From contig JASAMV010001731.1 of assembly GCA_030248065.1 (NCBI GenBank), positions 1 to 64,000 of the forward strand: a stretch of 64,000 nucleotides of DNA, in the 5' to 3' direction. The translations under genes were made by a program, and so were the position numbers. The stretch is from Rhynchonema sp. JSB1_4 (taxonomy: Eukaryota; Nematoda; Chromadorea; Monhysterida; Xyalidae). The notes under the pieces are model-generated. The model worked only from the letters and a program-made list of their open reading frames with translations, was not told the DNA's origin and searched no databases. Shown in pieces: positions 21,175-33,134 of the stretch; position 1 is the stretch's first letter, and each line of letters opens with the position of its first letter.

Positions 21175-22129
21175 GGGCTACAGTACCTGTGCCAGACCAG
21201 TATGACCGCAAGTTGATAGCCCAATGTAATGTAGCGATGCACCCCCAATTCACAAAACAAACAAACCGTCGATGCTTGTGTGTGCGTCCATCATGTTGTT
21301 TTGATGAAGCAGCTCCAGCTCGCTGATTGGCTGTAGCACATACCGCACGGGTTTATTACGTCTGGGAGCAAGCACTGCACACACACTTTATTGCCGAAGC
21401 TTATGTGCTCTAAAACACATCGTTACTGTACAGTGTTACCACGACTTTACAAGTTATACTGGCTAAATCGTTACACCGTCAAGGCAAGCAGTCAAGCAGC
21501 TTCTGGAGAATTCACCGAATCAATATCTGTGATCCGAAATCACAAATCGTGCATGCGCGGTAAGTGACTTTGGTCCATTATTTTTTTATCAGTGCACATC
21601 GTACTGCAGATACAACTACATATATAACAGCTCTCGAGTTCCACATAATGTGATAAGATATGACCAGTTTACGAATCTCTAATCAATGCGGCATAGAACA
21701 TTCAACGTGTTTGATATGTTTATATGGGAAGAGTGAACAAAACGCCCATAGAGATTAGATTAGCAGCACGCTTGCTGTCCGAATCTCCTATCACTCTGGT
21801 TTCGCGGCAACGTTGTGTTTTAAGATAGGCCTCGGTTGGTGTCATGTATATAAACACCGGCAACGTTTTTATCTTATCTTCTTGTGTATGACCTAATGAG
21901 CACATGCATCATACATGCGGGGCATGCAACCCACACCCACCCTGTCAGTTATCAGCTATTATTATTATCAACCCAGACTCTACATGTTTGGTGTTGGCTG
22001 AACCAAAGTGAACCGATAACTGGCAACGGCCCCAATTGTACCTACAGTTTTGGTATCAACACTTTGCTGCAAATTCACGGCTCACACCGAACCGAGTTCC
22101 CATTGCCTCTGCGGGAAATTTCTGAAAAA

Positions 22130-22199
22130 TGAAATTGAGATATTTTCTGAGGTAGAGCGCATGACCTGTGTCAGAAGCATGGTTCGATCACGGGCAGAA
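22130..22199 (+). repeat. tRNA-like stretch (tRNA pseudogene or SINE head)
   Basis: GGTAGAGCGCATGACC resembles a D-arm/A-box region. It is followed at roughly tRNA spacing by GGTTCGATCACGGGC, which resembles a T-arm/B-box. The 5' acceptor strand is missing and the T-stem pairs poorly, so this is not a functional tRNA gene. Confidence 0.3.
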
Positions 22200-22368
22200 G
22201 ACAAAATGTGGTTAAGGTTCGCCATCCGGTCCTATACATTTTATACAATGTCAGGGGTATTTTTAGTTTTACGTATCGTTACGTTACGGTAAGTAAGGTA
22301 TAGTAGTTTGCACGCTTTCAAATATTCAGTTCTTTATGTAATATAAAGTAATTTCTTGCGTTTTCCAG

Positions 22369-25300
22369 ATGGAGCACAGCCTGGTCACGTCGGTGGTATC
22401 AGCGCCCCACGAACAACAACAGCCGTACTGGACACACATGGCTGCGTACCATCAGCAACATGAAGGTGCGAATGGTGAGTATGTTGACGGGAAAAGTGCG
22501 ATTTCGACTCGATGATGGAACAGTCTGAGATGCCTGTGTATCCTATTTGTAGTTGCATGATCAGAGCGTCTTATGCATTGCGACAACATGGCCGCAATTG
22601 AAAACCCACCGACAACAGTACAGACCGACCGAACATTTTCGTTGCAGAACCACAATCAGCTGCCACCGATTCGATGGTGCACAATTCGCCGCCTCATCAG
22701 GACGCCCCCCATTCCGCACCGATCATCAACCAGTACTACCAACCGTCACCCACACATAATGCTGGCTCGCCGCAAAACAGTCGGTTTTGTAGAAGCGATC
22801 TTCTGAGTTTGGGAATTTTGGGTACTTTTGCGATACAAAGAGCGAGTGGTCCGTGTTGGATCAAGATGTAGCGACTTTGACGGGAGCTGGATGATAGAAT
22901 CGGATTGGTCTGCATTGGTCATGCAACACAGACACAAACAGTCACGTGACCAAGGCAGATTCATCAACTCTGATTCCGGGCTACGCCGTGACTTGTGCTG
23001 ATCCGAAACTGGTGTCCCCCAAACTTTGATTCGAATAATATGCTTACCCCAAGAAAAGAAATATAAAATCAGTGCTCTTAAACAATTTGTTGCGTAACAT
23101 CACTTAATAATCTTTGAATATTCTTTCAGTCGTGCCCTACAGCAGCGGCGGTGGTGTCATTCAACACGTGGCATCCGGTGGTCATTCAGCGCCGGTCATT
23201 GTGTCCGGAAGTCACCACCACCAACAGCATGATGACGGAAGTCCGGACACCGATTCTGGTCCTGAGACTACCGTAACCCATCATCAGCATCACCAATCAA
23301 TGGTGCAACTTACTGACCAGCAACAAATGCAACATCGTGACCAGGAACAGGTTCCGGAACCCATGACGGGACAGGAACATCATGTGGCCACCACTGATGC
23401 ACAACATCCAGGTTTGTCGCTGCCGTTTTTGCTAATATTCGTGTTTTAATGTTTAATGATGGCAGTTTAAACCGATCGATCAAACCAGTTTTTTGTTCAC
23501 GCACCCATCTGGTGCACTCGCCCTGACGATGTCCTGGTGCACCCCCAGTCTGCGAAAGCAAGTTGACGCGGCAACAAAAACATCCTGTACAATTCACACA
23601 GAAACAGCGTCAATGATCACTTTCGATGTTTTCGTCTGTTTGGAAGCTTCGGTTTTCAGTTTTCATTACAACTTTTCAAAAAAAATTGTTACTTGACGAC
23701 GAAAGGCCCAGACCTGCGCGTAGCCAAAATAAATTGCTACTATACCAGACAGAACTGGATTTAGCAAAACTAATAACATAAGCGAAAACTAACACATGTG
23801 AAAGAAACGTGATGTTTTTTTGTCATGTTCCTAATCCCGCGAACCATATTGTCACGTTTGCCTTACGCATTCAGGTGTCCTGGTCACACGACCATCTGTG
23901 ATCGAGTCATTCAGTCACGATTATGTGATGAACAGCACCTCCGATCAACATCAATCGATATCCGATCACCAACTGATGCACCATCAATCGTTGCATCAAA
24001 GTGGTGGCACTGGCAGTGTGTTGAATGGATTGCTCGCACAGCCAATGTTGCAGGTTGGCTGTCAACTTAAAATTGTGACTGTGAAGAGAAATACAGTAAC
24101 CCGTGTATATGCATAGGTTACGCTTACGTCCACGCCGTTATATTGTTGTATGTATTTCGTTCAGGACCCAGCCCTCGCGTACGCACCAGCGTCGTTGCAA
24201 CAACTATCGGCCGTGTCACCTTCCAATCAAAGTAGGTTTTGAGGTTTGGAAAAATTAAGTTTACCATTTAGATTCACTAAATATGGATGCATAAATTTTC
24301 CGAAACCTCACTTTACTGATAATTCAGCCGGTCTACAGCCCCAGCAGTACTCGCAGTTTCTCACTGATCCGACGGCTATGATGTTCAATCAGGTACATGA
24401 ACAGGAGATTGGACTTTGACTGTAGGCAGCTATACATGAATTCGTCAAGACATATTCAATCTGATTGCATGTGTTTATTTTCCACTAAACGGTTTCTGCC
24501 TGACTTCATATCCAAAGGGCATGATAACAGGATGACTTGTTGATCACATTTATGTCCGCACTGTTCCACCTCTAGCCTTATGCTCGTGTGTTTGACATAA
24601 CACAATTATGTAATTATGTCATAAAATCAGCCAAACTCAATGTTTCAGCCCGGCTACTACCCGGACCCGAACTCAGCGCAGTTGTACCACACACCAGATC
24701 GGTACTACAACCCAACCGGTTATGGCCAGTACGGTGGTTATGCACTGACGAATCCTGGCTCCCCAAACAGCGCCGCCCTCCTTGGTGCATCAGGCAACAT
24801 GTTTGGAGCGCCTACCGTCAATCTGAATTCCTACTCCCAACCGTTGTGAGTCGGGATTTTCTCTTTATTTTCTCTTTCTCTCTTTTTTAGTTTGTCGACT
24901 TTTTGGCTCGTCATAGGCAACTTGAGATCGGACCCGTCACATCACGAGACGTGTAAGCTGGCTTTGTTTCCGGCCGGCCCAAATGCAAATGGGCACCACT
25001 ATCCAGTGAAAAACTCCTCGATATGGGTGACACCTCAAAATGTCTACTTTGCAGATACGAGCAAACGTTGGGCCGCAATACTTGGGATCCTTCGTTCCCG
25101 ATGTGCACCGCTGCAGCATACCCGCCTGGTGGATACCTGCCTCAGGACATGCAAGGTTAGGGGGCTATTTCGAGCCGCAATGCTGTATTTTGATACCAGC
25201 CCGCATTTTGAGCAAGAAAACAATAACAATCATGTCTCCAGGTCTGCTACAACCAGCGGGCCAATTTGCCCCTCTAGCTCCGCACGGGTTTGTCGATCCG

Positions 25301-28300
25301 AGTCAACTTGTGATGCAACAACAACAGCAGCCAATAGCTAATGAAACATCAGCCGACCCGAGTTTCGGTCTGAATGCGGGTGCAGCCAACAATGCATTGA
25401 TGCAGCACACACAGACAGTCACCAATGAACAGCTGCTAAACGCTGTCGAGGTCGGTTGGCAGGATGTTTCACAGCTTTAATAAGCCGTGAATTGGTATCA
25501 GTGATCGGTTGGGTGCGGCCTTGACGTTTGCACCAGGATATCACCAATTGCAAGCAGCGTTAGGACAGTTGCACTAGACAACTGGCACCCTGACAGAGAA
25601 TGATGACTGGCAAGACTGTACGGCACCAATCACCATGTTCGATATCGGCCTAACATAAAATTTCAGGACCGAAAATTCCTGAATGCAGCCGGTCCTGGGT
25701 TGCTGAAAGCGGAACCGACCACCGCTGATTATTCAAAGTTGCAATTTGACCAAATTAAAGCACACGGTGCAATGGAGTGCATGAAATGCGGCAAATGGGC
25801 CTATGTGACACACCTGGACCCGATCAGTGCTTGTCCGGTTCGTTTGTTTGATTTTTGTTGTTGGGAAAGTTTTATGGAAACAACTTTTACCTTGGTCACG
25901 TTTAGTACTAAGTTATGAAATATCTTCAGTAGAAAAAGTCCTGTGACCAAGAGAGAATCCACAACTACTGTAAGTTTGACATCATTCATAATGTGCGTGT
26001 GCGGCGCATTCCTAGTTCCTGTGATCATGCCCATCGGTGGCATGCCAGGCAGAACTGTCGAAATAAACAAATCCATTTCTAAATCCATCCAGGTATGCGA
26101 AGAGTGCTACCTCAAATCGTGTCCAGTCGATCCGAAACATCATCCACCTGGTGGCTATCACCCTGATGCAGCAATGCCAATTGATAATGCTCCATACCCG
26201 TCTGAGAAACGACGTGGCAGAGGCTCGAAGGCGAAGGCACCCAAACCCAAGAAAGCTGTAAGTCTGCATGCGAATAATTAACAGGGGCGTGCTTCTTGGT
26301 TACCCATGTAGTCTCGCGTTTGCAGACGGGCGGTGCACAAGGGGATCATCAGGGCAGGGACGCTATAGAATGCCATGTTACCCCAAAAAAACACACGACT
26401 TGATCCTAGACCCGTAAACCACGATTATGCCGTGCAAACGCATTCGATTCGTCCAACTCTCACCAAGAAACTGGATAAGTATGTATAGGTCGTAGAGATT
26501 GCACACACCGTTGGTGCCACACTACTGGATGCTATCATGCCCATCGAAGTCGCAGAGGTGATCTGATGAGCGCAGCCACCAATACGTAACAGAACCAGAC
26601 CACCAATTTGCAGTCTTCGGGGCAGCGCAAATCTGGGGACGCCAACAAATTCTGCTCCAACTGCGATACGAACACCACGAGTCTGTGGCGACGGGACAAC
26701 GAGGGACAAAATGTGTGCAAGTGCGTGGCATCTTTGAGCAAACTTAGGCTAAACCCGGAATCCGGAAATAGTTTGCACACCAAAGTACAAGACATTTCCA
26801 GACTCCAGAAATATTTCCGGAAAACGCAAAAATTCGCGTGCAAAAATATTGCAGTTTCCGGAAATATTTCCGGATTCCGGTTTCCGAATTTAGCCTAAGC
26901 CCGCCCTTTTCTCAGTTTTTATAGTTCCAGTCAGTATCCACGTCATTGCACAATATGGGTGATATTTTCAAAACGGTGTAAAGGTCAGTTGGGTGTAACG
27001 GTCGGTGGAAAGCTCGGTCGACAGCACAGTGTAATAGACCTCGGTGTAAACTTGAAATATTCCACGTTAATAACAGGCAATGTTTCACATTTACACCGAG
27101 CTTCGCCGACCGAGCTTTCGATCGAACTTTACACCGACCTTTACGCCCAACTGACCTTTACACCGTTTCGAAAATTCCACCCTATGTCGTGCTAAATCAG
27201 ACAAAAAATACGACACAATTTTTTTTGTTCAGCTCATGCGGTCTCTATTACAAACTGCACAAAGTCAATCGACCACTGACCATGAAGAAACAAGGCATTC
27301 AGACGCGAAATCGAAAACCGAAGGCTGAAGGTGCGGTAGCGGCTGTACCTTCGATATAAAAACCTCTATATTGTGAATGGCACTTTGGGGTTCTCAAGTA
27401 TTATTAGCATGGTGAACATTACAGCCCAGGAATCAGATCTGCTGGCGGGTTGTTTGGGGGCAAACTTCCTAGAAGCCGTTCGCACTGACGAGCCCTGGCC
27501 CCTCGGTCTGTCTGCGAAAGCAGGGCGAAACCGACCAACATTACTGCACTCAGTAAATTCTTCAGTGGGACGGTTTTGGTCGTGTCACTATCAAGAGGGC
27601 AAACTATGTATAGTCCAACCACGTACTCATGAGACGACTTTTTTAAAGCTTGCTTGGCCAGATTAAAAAATGCGCCGGCTACATGGGTTTTCGCAAACAA
27701 AAGAAAGAGATTGGGCCGAGAGACATGATGACAACTTCCAGCTGGCTGACCTCAATTCGTTGCGTGCTTACGCGAACAGCAACGTCGTTCAACACACAAA
27801 TGTTTTGGGAGTCAAAAGGGAAATTACGCACCGATGTGGAGAGCGTGTTTTTAAAAAATACATGCGTTTCTCTTTCTTTCATTTCCGAAATACGTGGAAC
27901 CGGAACATTATTGGATCCGTAAAAGTCAACTTCCAAATAAGTCGTCTCATGAGTTCGTGGTTGGACTATACGTATATGTAAAGGCAGTCTACCGGAGGTT
28001 GTCACTCAGCCCCCGAATACCGTAACCCACCGTAATTTTGATCTGCAAGGATCGTGGCGAGACCATTTTGTTTTTTATCTATGTTTTGCGTGTTAGCGCC
28101 AACACCAACCAACATTTCGAAGTTTTGGTGATCGGCTCGCACGATGACAATTTCCAGCTTGCTGCCGCTAATACACGTGTCGATAAGCAGCAATCAGCAT
28201 GGGTCTCGCAACGATCTCGCTTGCGGTGGGTTACGGTATTCGGGGGCTGAGTGACAAACTCCGGTAGACTGCCTTTATGTATGTATATACCATAGAAATC

Positions 28301-30021
28301 CGTAGCCTGACAACGATTATTAATTCACACCACGTCACCATTTTCAGGCAGCATCAAACAAAGCTCCACAAGCGGCAGTTCAAAATCGAGCAGCAAAAAA
28401 CATCAACAACAACAGCAAAGTGCAGATGCACCGCTTCAGCCGCTGGTGACTGAATACCAATACGTGCACAACGGTATGTTTCGTGTACGGGCAATCCATC
28501 GGCTCATGGCACTTTTTATACACACAGCGCATGCCGCAGCACACGCCACTTTCTAAACAAGATGTACACTTTGGGCGAATGTCCTACTTTGATTACCGCT
28601 TTTTAATTTATTCGGTTTTCATTAGCTGCTTGCCATAACACTTTTCTGCTCTGTTGCAAAATTTGGGGATGTTTGAATGGATAACTGCAGAGAATAGATG
28701 CATTCATTGACGGCAGTAATGTAGCATGTACCATGGTAGCCTGTGTGTGCGAGTGCCATGAGCTGGCGGATTGCCTATACATCGTTGTCATACTTGATGA
28801 TCAGACTGGCTTTGGTCACTAGAGTTTTTGTATTGAGGATATTTCAAGATTGGCAAGTTGCCACTACGTAGTTATGAGACCAGCGGTTTTACCCAGCTTG
28901 AAAAAAACAATTTTGTGCTGCTCGAAATCAGTGACATCTGTATATGCCGAACAGTCACGTGACAAAGACAGAATCGATCCGATTTCATCACCAAGTTCAA
29001 GACCGGCGAAAATTTTCTCTTTTTTTAACGTAATGAGAAATTAGATTGCTGAAAAGCAGCTGATGTTTTGCAGACTCACACCCACTGAGCGGAGAATCAC
29101 CAAAACCAGCGGTGTTCCCCGATCCGCTGCCCCCGATCACCGTCAGCACGTTGGATGCAGCATTCAACAGCCAATCAGCGCTGCTGGTTGCAGCCAATCA
29201 CAACACAGCTGGCGATGCGCTCATTGCCTACCCATTGGTTGGACAGTCGAGCTCCAGCTGGTGGGTTACTGCGTGTCTGGGATCATTAATCCTTTATTTT
29301 ACACTGATCATGTCCTGGCACACTGCTGGTCAGTAAAAACAAGACGAAGCAGCCAAGTTTATATGTGTTCACGTCATGGACATCTGTCTCACGAACTGGA
29401 CAGAATCGTACTAATCACTTCTGTTATCATGCCCATAGGTGGTGCACCTGACATCAGATGAACGAGGCCACTCAATCACCATCAAATTTCAGGTCACCCA
29501 GCAGCTACTTGCGATCGACGGGCGGCCTACCGGGCAGTAGTGTGATTCAAACGGCCCCGTTCCCGCCCTTATCCGATTCAAACGCAGTTGGTGTGATTGT
29601 GACGTCACACGAACAACCCAGCGACCTGACTGATGTTTCACAACAACCAATCAATCAGCAATCAGTGCTGGTCGACAATCGATTGACGGAATCGATTCAT
29701 CATTTATCGATGGATCAGTCCAACGATCAGCAACAACAAGTCATGACGGAAGAGCCAGGGTTCACCCCGCAACAGGACCAGCCCGCCACAAACGTCTTGG
29801 TCAAACCAGAAATGTGCCTTGACAGTGCGCCACAACAGCAACAGATAAATGACGAATGTCCCACCAAACCGAACAATAACAAGACTGACGATGCCCTGTC
29901 CCCAGCCGAAGTGGTGGTGCACAATGTGAAACATCAGTCAATAGATGAGCCGCACTTGCAAGCACCGATCGTCGTTAGCACGGATGCGTGCGCCAGTCCG
30001 GCTATCGCTGTGCAGCCGTGA
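22369..30021 (+). CDS. GATA zinc-finger transcription factor, GATA1/2/3-like
   Basis: Nuclear DNA-binding regulator recognising WGATAR sites. Sixteen in-frame exons: 22369-22474, 22648-22779 (or -22788), 23130-23411, 23875-24053, 24165-24231, 24328-24392, 24649-24845, 25055-25155, 25242-25450, 25667-25837, 26093-26257, 26614-26720, 27233-27330, 28348-28473, 29074-29260, 29493-30021; about 906 residues, roughly twice the usual GATA1/2/3 length. The C-finger has Cys 572, 575, 593 and 596 (C-X2-C-X17-C-X2-C) with TSLWRRD, then [15 protein letters not shown] and GIQTRNRK, the GATA1/2/3 version. The N-finger keeps Cys 484, 487, 505 and 508 at the same spacing but lacks LWRRD. Both arms are rich in Gln, His, Ser and Pro, as in activation domains. 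A splice acceptor abuts the start ATG. Several introns carry MITEs. The finger exons are certain; the end of exon 2 is ambiguous. Confidence 0.93.
26743..26899. mobile_element. Hairpin MITE in the C-finger intron
   Basis: CTTAGGCTAAACCCGGAATC at the left pairs with the complementary stretch ending TTTAGCCTAAG at 26899. The centre repeats TATTTCCGGA. It lies 22 bp after the donor of exon 26614-26720. Target duplication not resolved. Confidence 0.6.
26957..27182. mobile_element. Second hairpin MITE in the C-finger intron
   Basis: About 226 bp. Inverted ends GGGTGATATTTTCAAAACGG and its near-complement ending CCACCC share GTGTAAAGGTCAGTTGGG. Possible 3-bp TAT duplication. The right end lies about 50 bp before the acceptor of exon 27233. 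Confidence 0.65.
27611..27968. mobile_element. TA-target MITE with TAGTCCARCCACG ends, copy 2
   Basis: 358 bp, flanked by TA (27609-27610 and 27969-27970). Highly similar along its length to the copy at 12410-12765. Located in a GATA intron (27331-28347). Confidence 0.88.
27981..28275. mobile_element. Foldback MITE, 295 bp, TA target
   Basis: The arms begin AAGGCAGTCTACCGGAG and include GTCACTCAGCCCCCGAATAC and CCGTAACCCACCG. Each has a near-perfect partner in the right half, so the element is mostly hairpin. TA flanks both ends (27979-27980 and 28276-28277). It lies only 12 bp from the preceding MITE, in the same GATA intron. Confidence 0.8.
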
Positions 30022-31306
30022 TCCCTTTGAATGTTTGTTCATTACGAAACTGGGAAAATGTGCATTTTTTGGAAATAATTTTGCTGATTGTATCTTGCCA
30101 TACATGTAATTATTGGACAAACTTGCCTCTTTTCTGTCGATTTTTGTTTTCTTATGCAAAACTTGCCATCATTATATCATATTTATCCTATGCAAAGTTG
30201 TTGTTGTGTACAAAGTTCCTACGGGCATTATTTTAATTCATCCGATTCTTGCCTTCATTGTTTATTCATTCAATTTTTCGTCATTTTATTTTATTGTATT
30301 TGCGGAATTGCATTGTGTTTTGGCTAGTCAAGCGTGTACAGTTATTTGAGTTTTACAAACAGTTATGCAGCTTTTATTGCTGATTTGATGACTGCTTTTC
30401 TGATCAATAAATACATGCAAGTATGTTTTCGAAACGATGCAGAGGTCATTAGCGGATTGGCCTGCAGTTGATCGAACGTTCGTAATGCATTTTGTTTCTG
30501 AAATCGTTCCATTGGTTGAATAACTAGCAGTAATAAGACTGTGGGGGCCCATGATTTGCAGCAATCTGTTGTATCTAGATCCAAATTATAATTCATGTCA
30601 ATAGAATGAAAAAGTTAGATGTTTAGATGATTTGATTTTTAAAACCATGCAATACGAGCGAAGCAGTGACAAAACCATGGAAATGGTGAAAATGAAATGT
30701 GAGAGCGTGATATGAGCAAGAAGGGAATATGTAACCTAAAACTGTAAAAAGTTCAATTCATCATGATTGATCCAAGCAAGAGTAAAACAGAAGATCACAA
30801 GAAGAGCATAGAACGTCAATTGAAGCGAAAGAGCATTGAGAAATATCGAATCAAAAGGCCTCAAAGTTGCGGTACCATTGGTCTTGCAAGCAAACAAACT
30901 TACAACGCGCCAAAGCAAAGCCCGCCTCAACCTGGGATATCAGAACTTCAATTATCTTACAAATAGCACTAAAAAGGACAACAAATGTATTGTTTCTGAA
31001 GTCTTTCATCACGCATGAAAGCACCGAATTTTTCAGGTTACAACACAACAACAGAAGTACGGTTTGTTTACCAGAGAACACTTTTGAGCATCGGTTTTCA
31101 AGGATATTCAACAAACCTGCACAACGGTTCAAATTCACACAAGATTATGGGCGTTCTTTCTATACAATGCTGTTTAATACTGAGGTAGCAGAATATGTAC
31201 ATTTACAATGCTAAAACTGCGTAGATGTCTTGCAAAAATGATAAATAGCAAAACAATTACCGTGCAAAAATGTGAGCAAACAAAATCTGCGTCGGGTCAG
31301 CAGTAA
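30022..31306. other. 3' region of GATA and the gap to EndoU
   Basis: The AT-rich GATA 3' UTR runs to a poly(A) signal at 30406. Beyond it are two overlapping open frames on the plus strand, 30763-30966 (67 codons, Lys/Ser-rich) and 30867-31214 (115 codons), with no recognised family or splice context. They could be chance or part of a non-coding transcript. Confidence 0.3.
30406..30411 (+). promoter_or_regulatory. Candidate GATA poly(A) signal
   Basis: AATAAA, 385 bp after the GATA stop codon in AT-rich sequence. It is the first canonical hexamer noticed downstream of the stop. Confidence 0.5.
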
Positions 31307-33134
31307 TCAATGAGCAGCCAACCATCTAACAACACAAACAACAGCGAGCAGCATTGTCGAGACATGCACCCGTGCAGCTGCCTTTGGTGATGCACCGGCA
31401 TGTGTGCGACTGCACGTCGGTCGTCCAACAGAGTTGGCATAAGCTGTACCCACGTATTCCTTCGAATTCTGCTTGAAATCGTACGTGGTCACCTGCAACA
31501 CGGTACACATTCTTTATTGGGACCAGCTTTGTAATGAAACCATCAACATAACGGCCTAGCTGATTTGAGCCATCAGAATGTCGTTACTAGCCTATCTACC
31601 AGGTGCAGTTTGCACCAACGTAACTGAATTTTAGGTGGAAATTCACCATTTTTTTACTATTTGACATAAAAATCGACAAAATTCCAGGTCAAATTGGACA
31701 TGAACCTCAATTTTTCAGTTGGATTCCTTTCCTTCCGATCACTTCATCGCAGATAGAGATGGAAACGCAAAATCTAGCATTGGAGACTGAGAGCAAACCG
31801 CAGCTTTGGCAGCGTCAGAATAACAACGCTCAAATAGTTTGTCATGACTGGAGTCCATGATCTGCTTTCATATCATGTGGATTGATTATCCAACAGCACA
31901 TAGCCAACGTGCATGAGCGAGAAAAACGTGGAACATGCAGTATACACAACAACCATTAAACGCCCGCTTCGGCCTGTTTACACAGACGGGCGAGGTGCCA
32001 GGCTCTGACCAATTGACCTCCAAAAAGCAACTCCAAACCAAAAATTACCTGAGCTTGAGTGCAATCAGGCAGTTCAAACGTGCACCGATTCTTTCCCTGC
32101 CTGAGTATGAAGCACATTGTGTAGATGGCCAGGTCGTATTCGGGACTGGTGCGAATGAAGAGAGAGCTCGATTTGAATTGACCACGAATGCGGTACAGCA
32201 CCGAGATTAGGGACTGAAACATTTTTTTCGTGTCAACTTTGCATTCGGTGTACAGGCGGATCTTGTGGATTTGGGTCGACTGCATTTTATGACATATGTA
32301 GTTGGATTGGCAAACGTCACGAACAAACTAACCAGCGCAAAGGCTGTAGTTTGGATTTGAAGTAACAACCTTTTTCGAAATTAGTAGTAAACTTTATCCT
32401 AAAATACGACCGGGTCCAAACAAAAATTGGTCCCGAAAAATTGACAAACTCCGTCTGCATGTGTGGATGCGAAAAGTAAACGACTCTTTAAATTAGCCAG
32501 ACTAAAACATCGACGAAAAACCGAAGATATGCTAAAACTAACATCTCCCTTCTTCAAATAACCGGCGTAATCCAACGTTCCATTCTTTTCCAATGTATAC
32601 ATCCGAACCCAATTGTGCAATCCAATCACAGAGTCGTCTGTTTTATGTTCCTCCAAGAAAACGTGCTCGAAACCAGAGGAATCGCGTGGACCTAATTTCA
32701 ATCTTGTTATCTTCTTGCAATCTGAACAAAAATTACTGTCATTTAAAACGACAAACAACAAATACCTCCGGCTCCGCTCCTTCCATACGGGTCGAACCAT
32801 ATTTGGCGCAGATACTGTTTGAAAGCGCTTGATGACTTGCCTTGCGGGTAGCCTGCAAAAAACAAAACCACAGGTTATTTCACGAAACAACAGAAAGGAA
32901 TTTCTCCCACAACACTGAACCAAAAACTTGCCATGCTCATCCAGAAACTTCATAAGCTCTTTGATCGGCCCAGTTTGCATGACAGCATCCAGAAACCGAT
33001 CCACCGCTTTGTCAAATGCAGCCGATTGTTGTGGGTCAACGACACCATTGCGAGGATTGTAGAAAGGGTACAGATCGATCAAGGCACTGTATGTTGGTCC
33101 TGTCAGCACTGACGGTGAAACGCGTGAAAATAGC
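31307..33134 (-). CDS. EndoU (XendoU) family endoribonuclease, 5' exon not found
   Basis: XendoU-type Mn-dependent enzymes cleave RNA at U. Exons on the minus strand: 33134-32932, 32852-32766, 32691-32543, 32279-32049, 31492-31307; about 285 residues. The intron after the first uses a GC donor (GCAAGT). Family landmarks in order: GPTYSALIDLY, FKQYLRQIWF, SSGFEHVFLEE with the first catalytic His (32663-32665), GLHNWVRMY with the second (32615-32617), and FKSSSLFIRTSPEYDLAIYT with the expected catalytic Lys just before SSS. EYVGTAY closes the domain as usual. A further tail of about 42 residues ends in the hydrophobic MLLAVVCVVRW. The usual N-terminal 60-70 residues are missing: the first exon starts in mid-codon and nothing suitable was seen before the transposon nest upstream. 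All three catalytic residues are kept, so activity is plausible. Confidence 0.9.

Larger units (their letters stand above)
18266..22368. other. 4.1-kb region without a convincing gene, upstream of the GATA gene
   Basis: Open frames are all under 85 codons and lack splice context. It contains a (GT)n microsatellite, a 39-bp tandem duplication and a tRNA-like stretch, annotated separately. The GATA promoter and any 5' non-coding exon should lie here; no TATA box or CpG-dense promoter stands out. Confidence 0.35.

Noticed and set aside
27670..27981. 103-codon open frame in a GATA intron
   Set aside because: It lies inside the MITE at 27611-27968 and shares its open character only through recent copy ancestry.
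30763..31214. Two overlapping open frames downstream of GATA
   Set aside because: No recognised family, no splice or poly(A) context that picks one, and a competing frame on the other strand. Noted only as part of the intergenic region.
32399..33109. Single 236-codon EndoU reading frame
   Set aside because: It reads through two introns and ends inside a third. Family alignment and splice signals require separate exons, including a phase change at the GC-AG intron.
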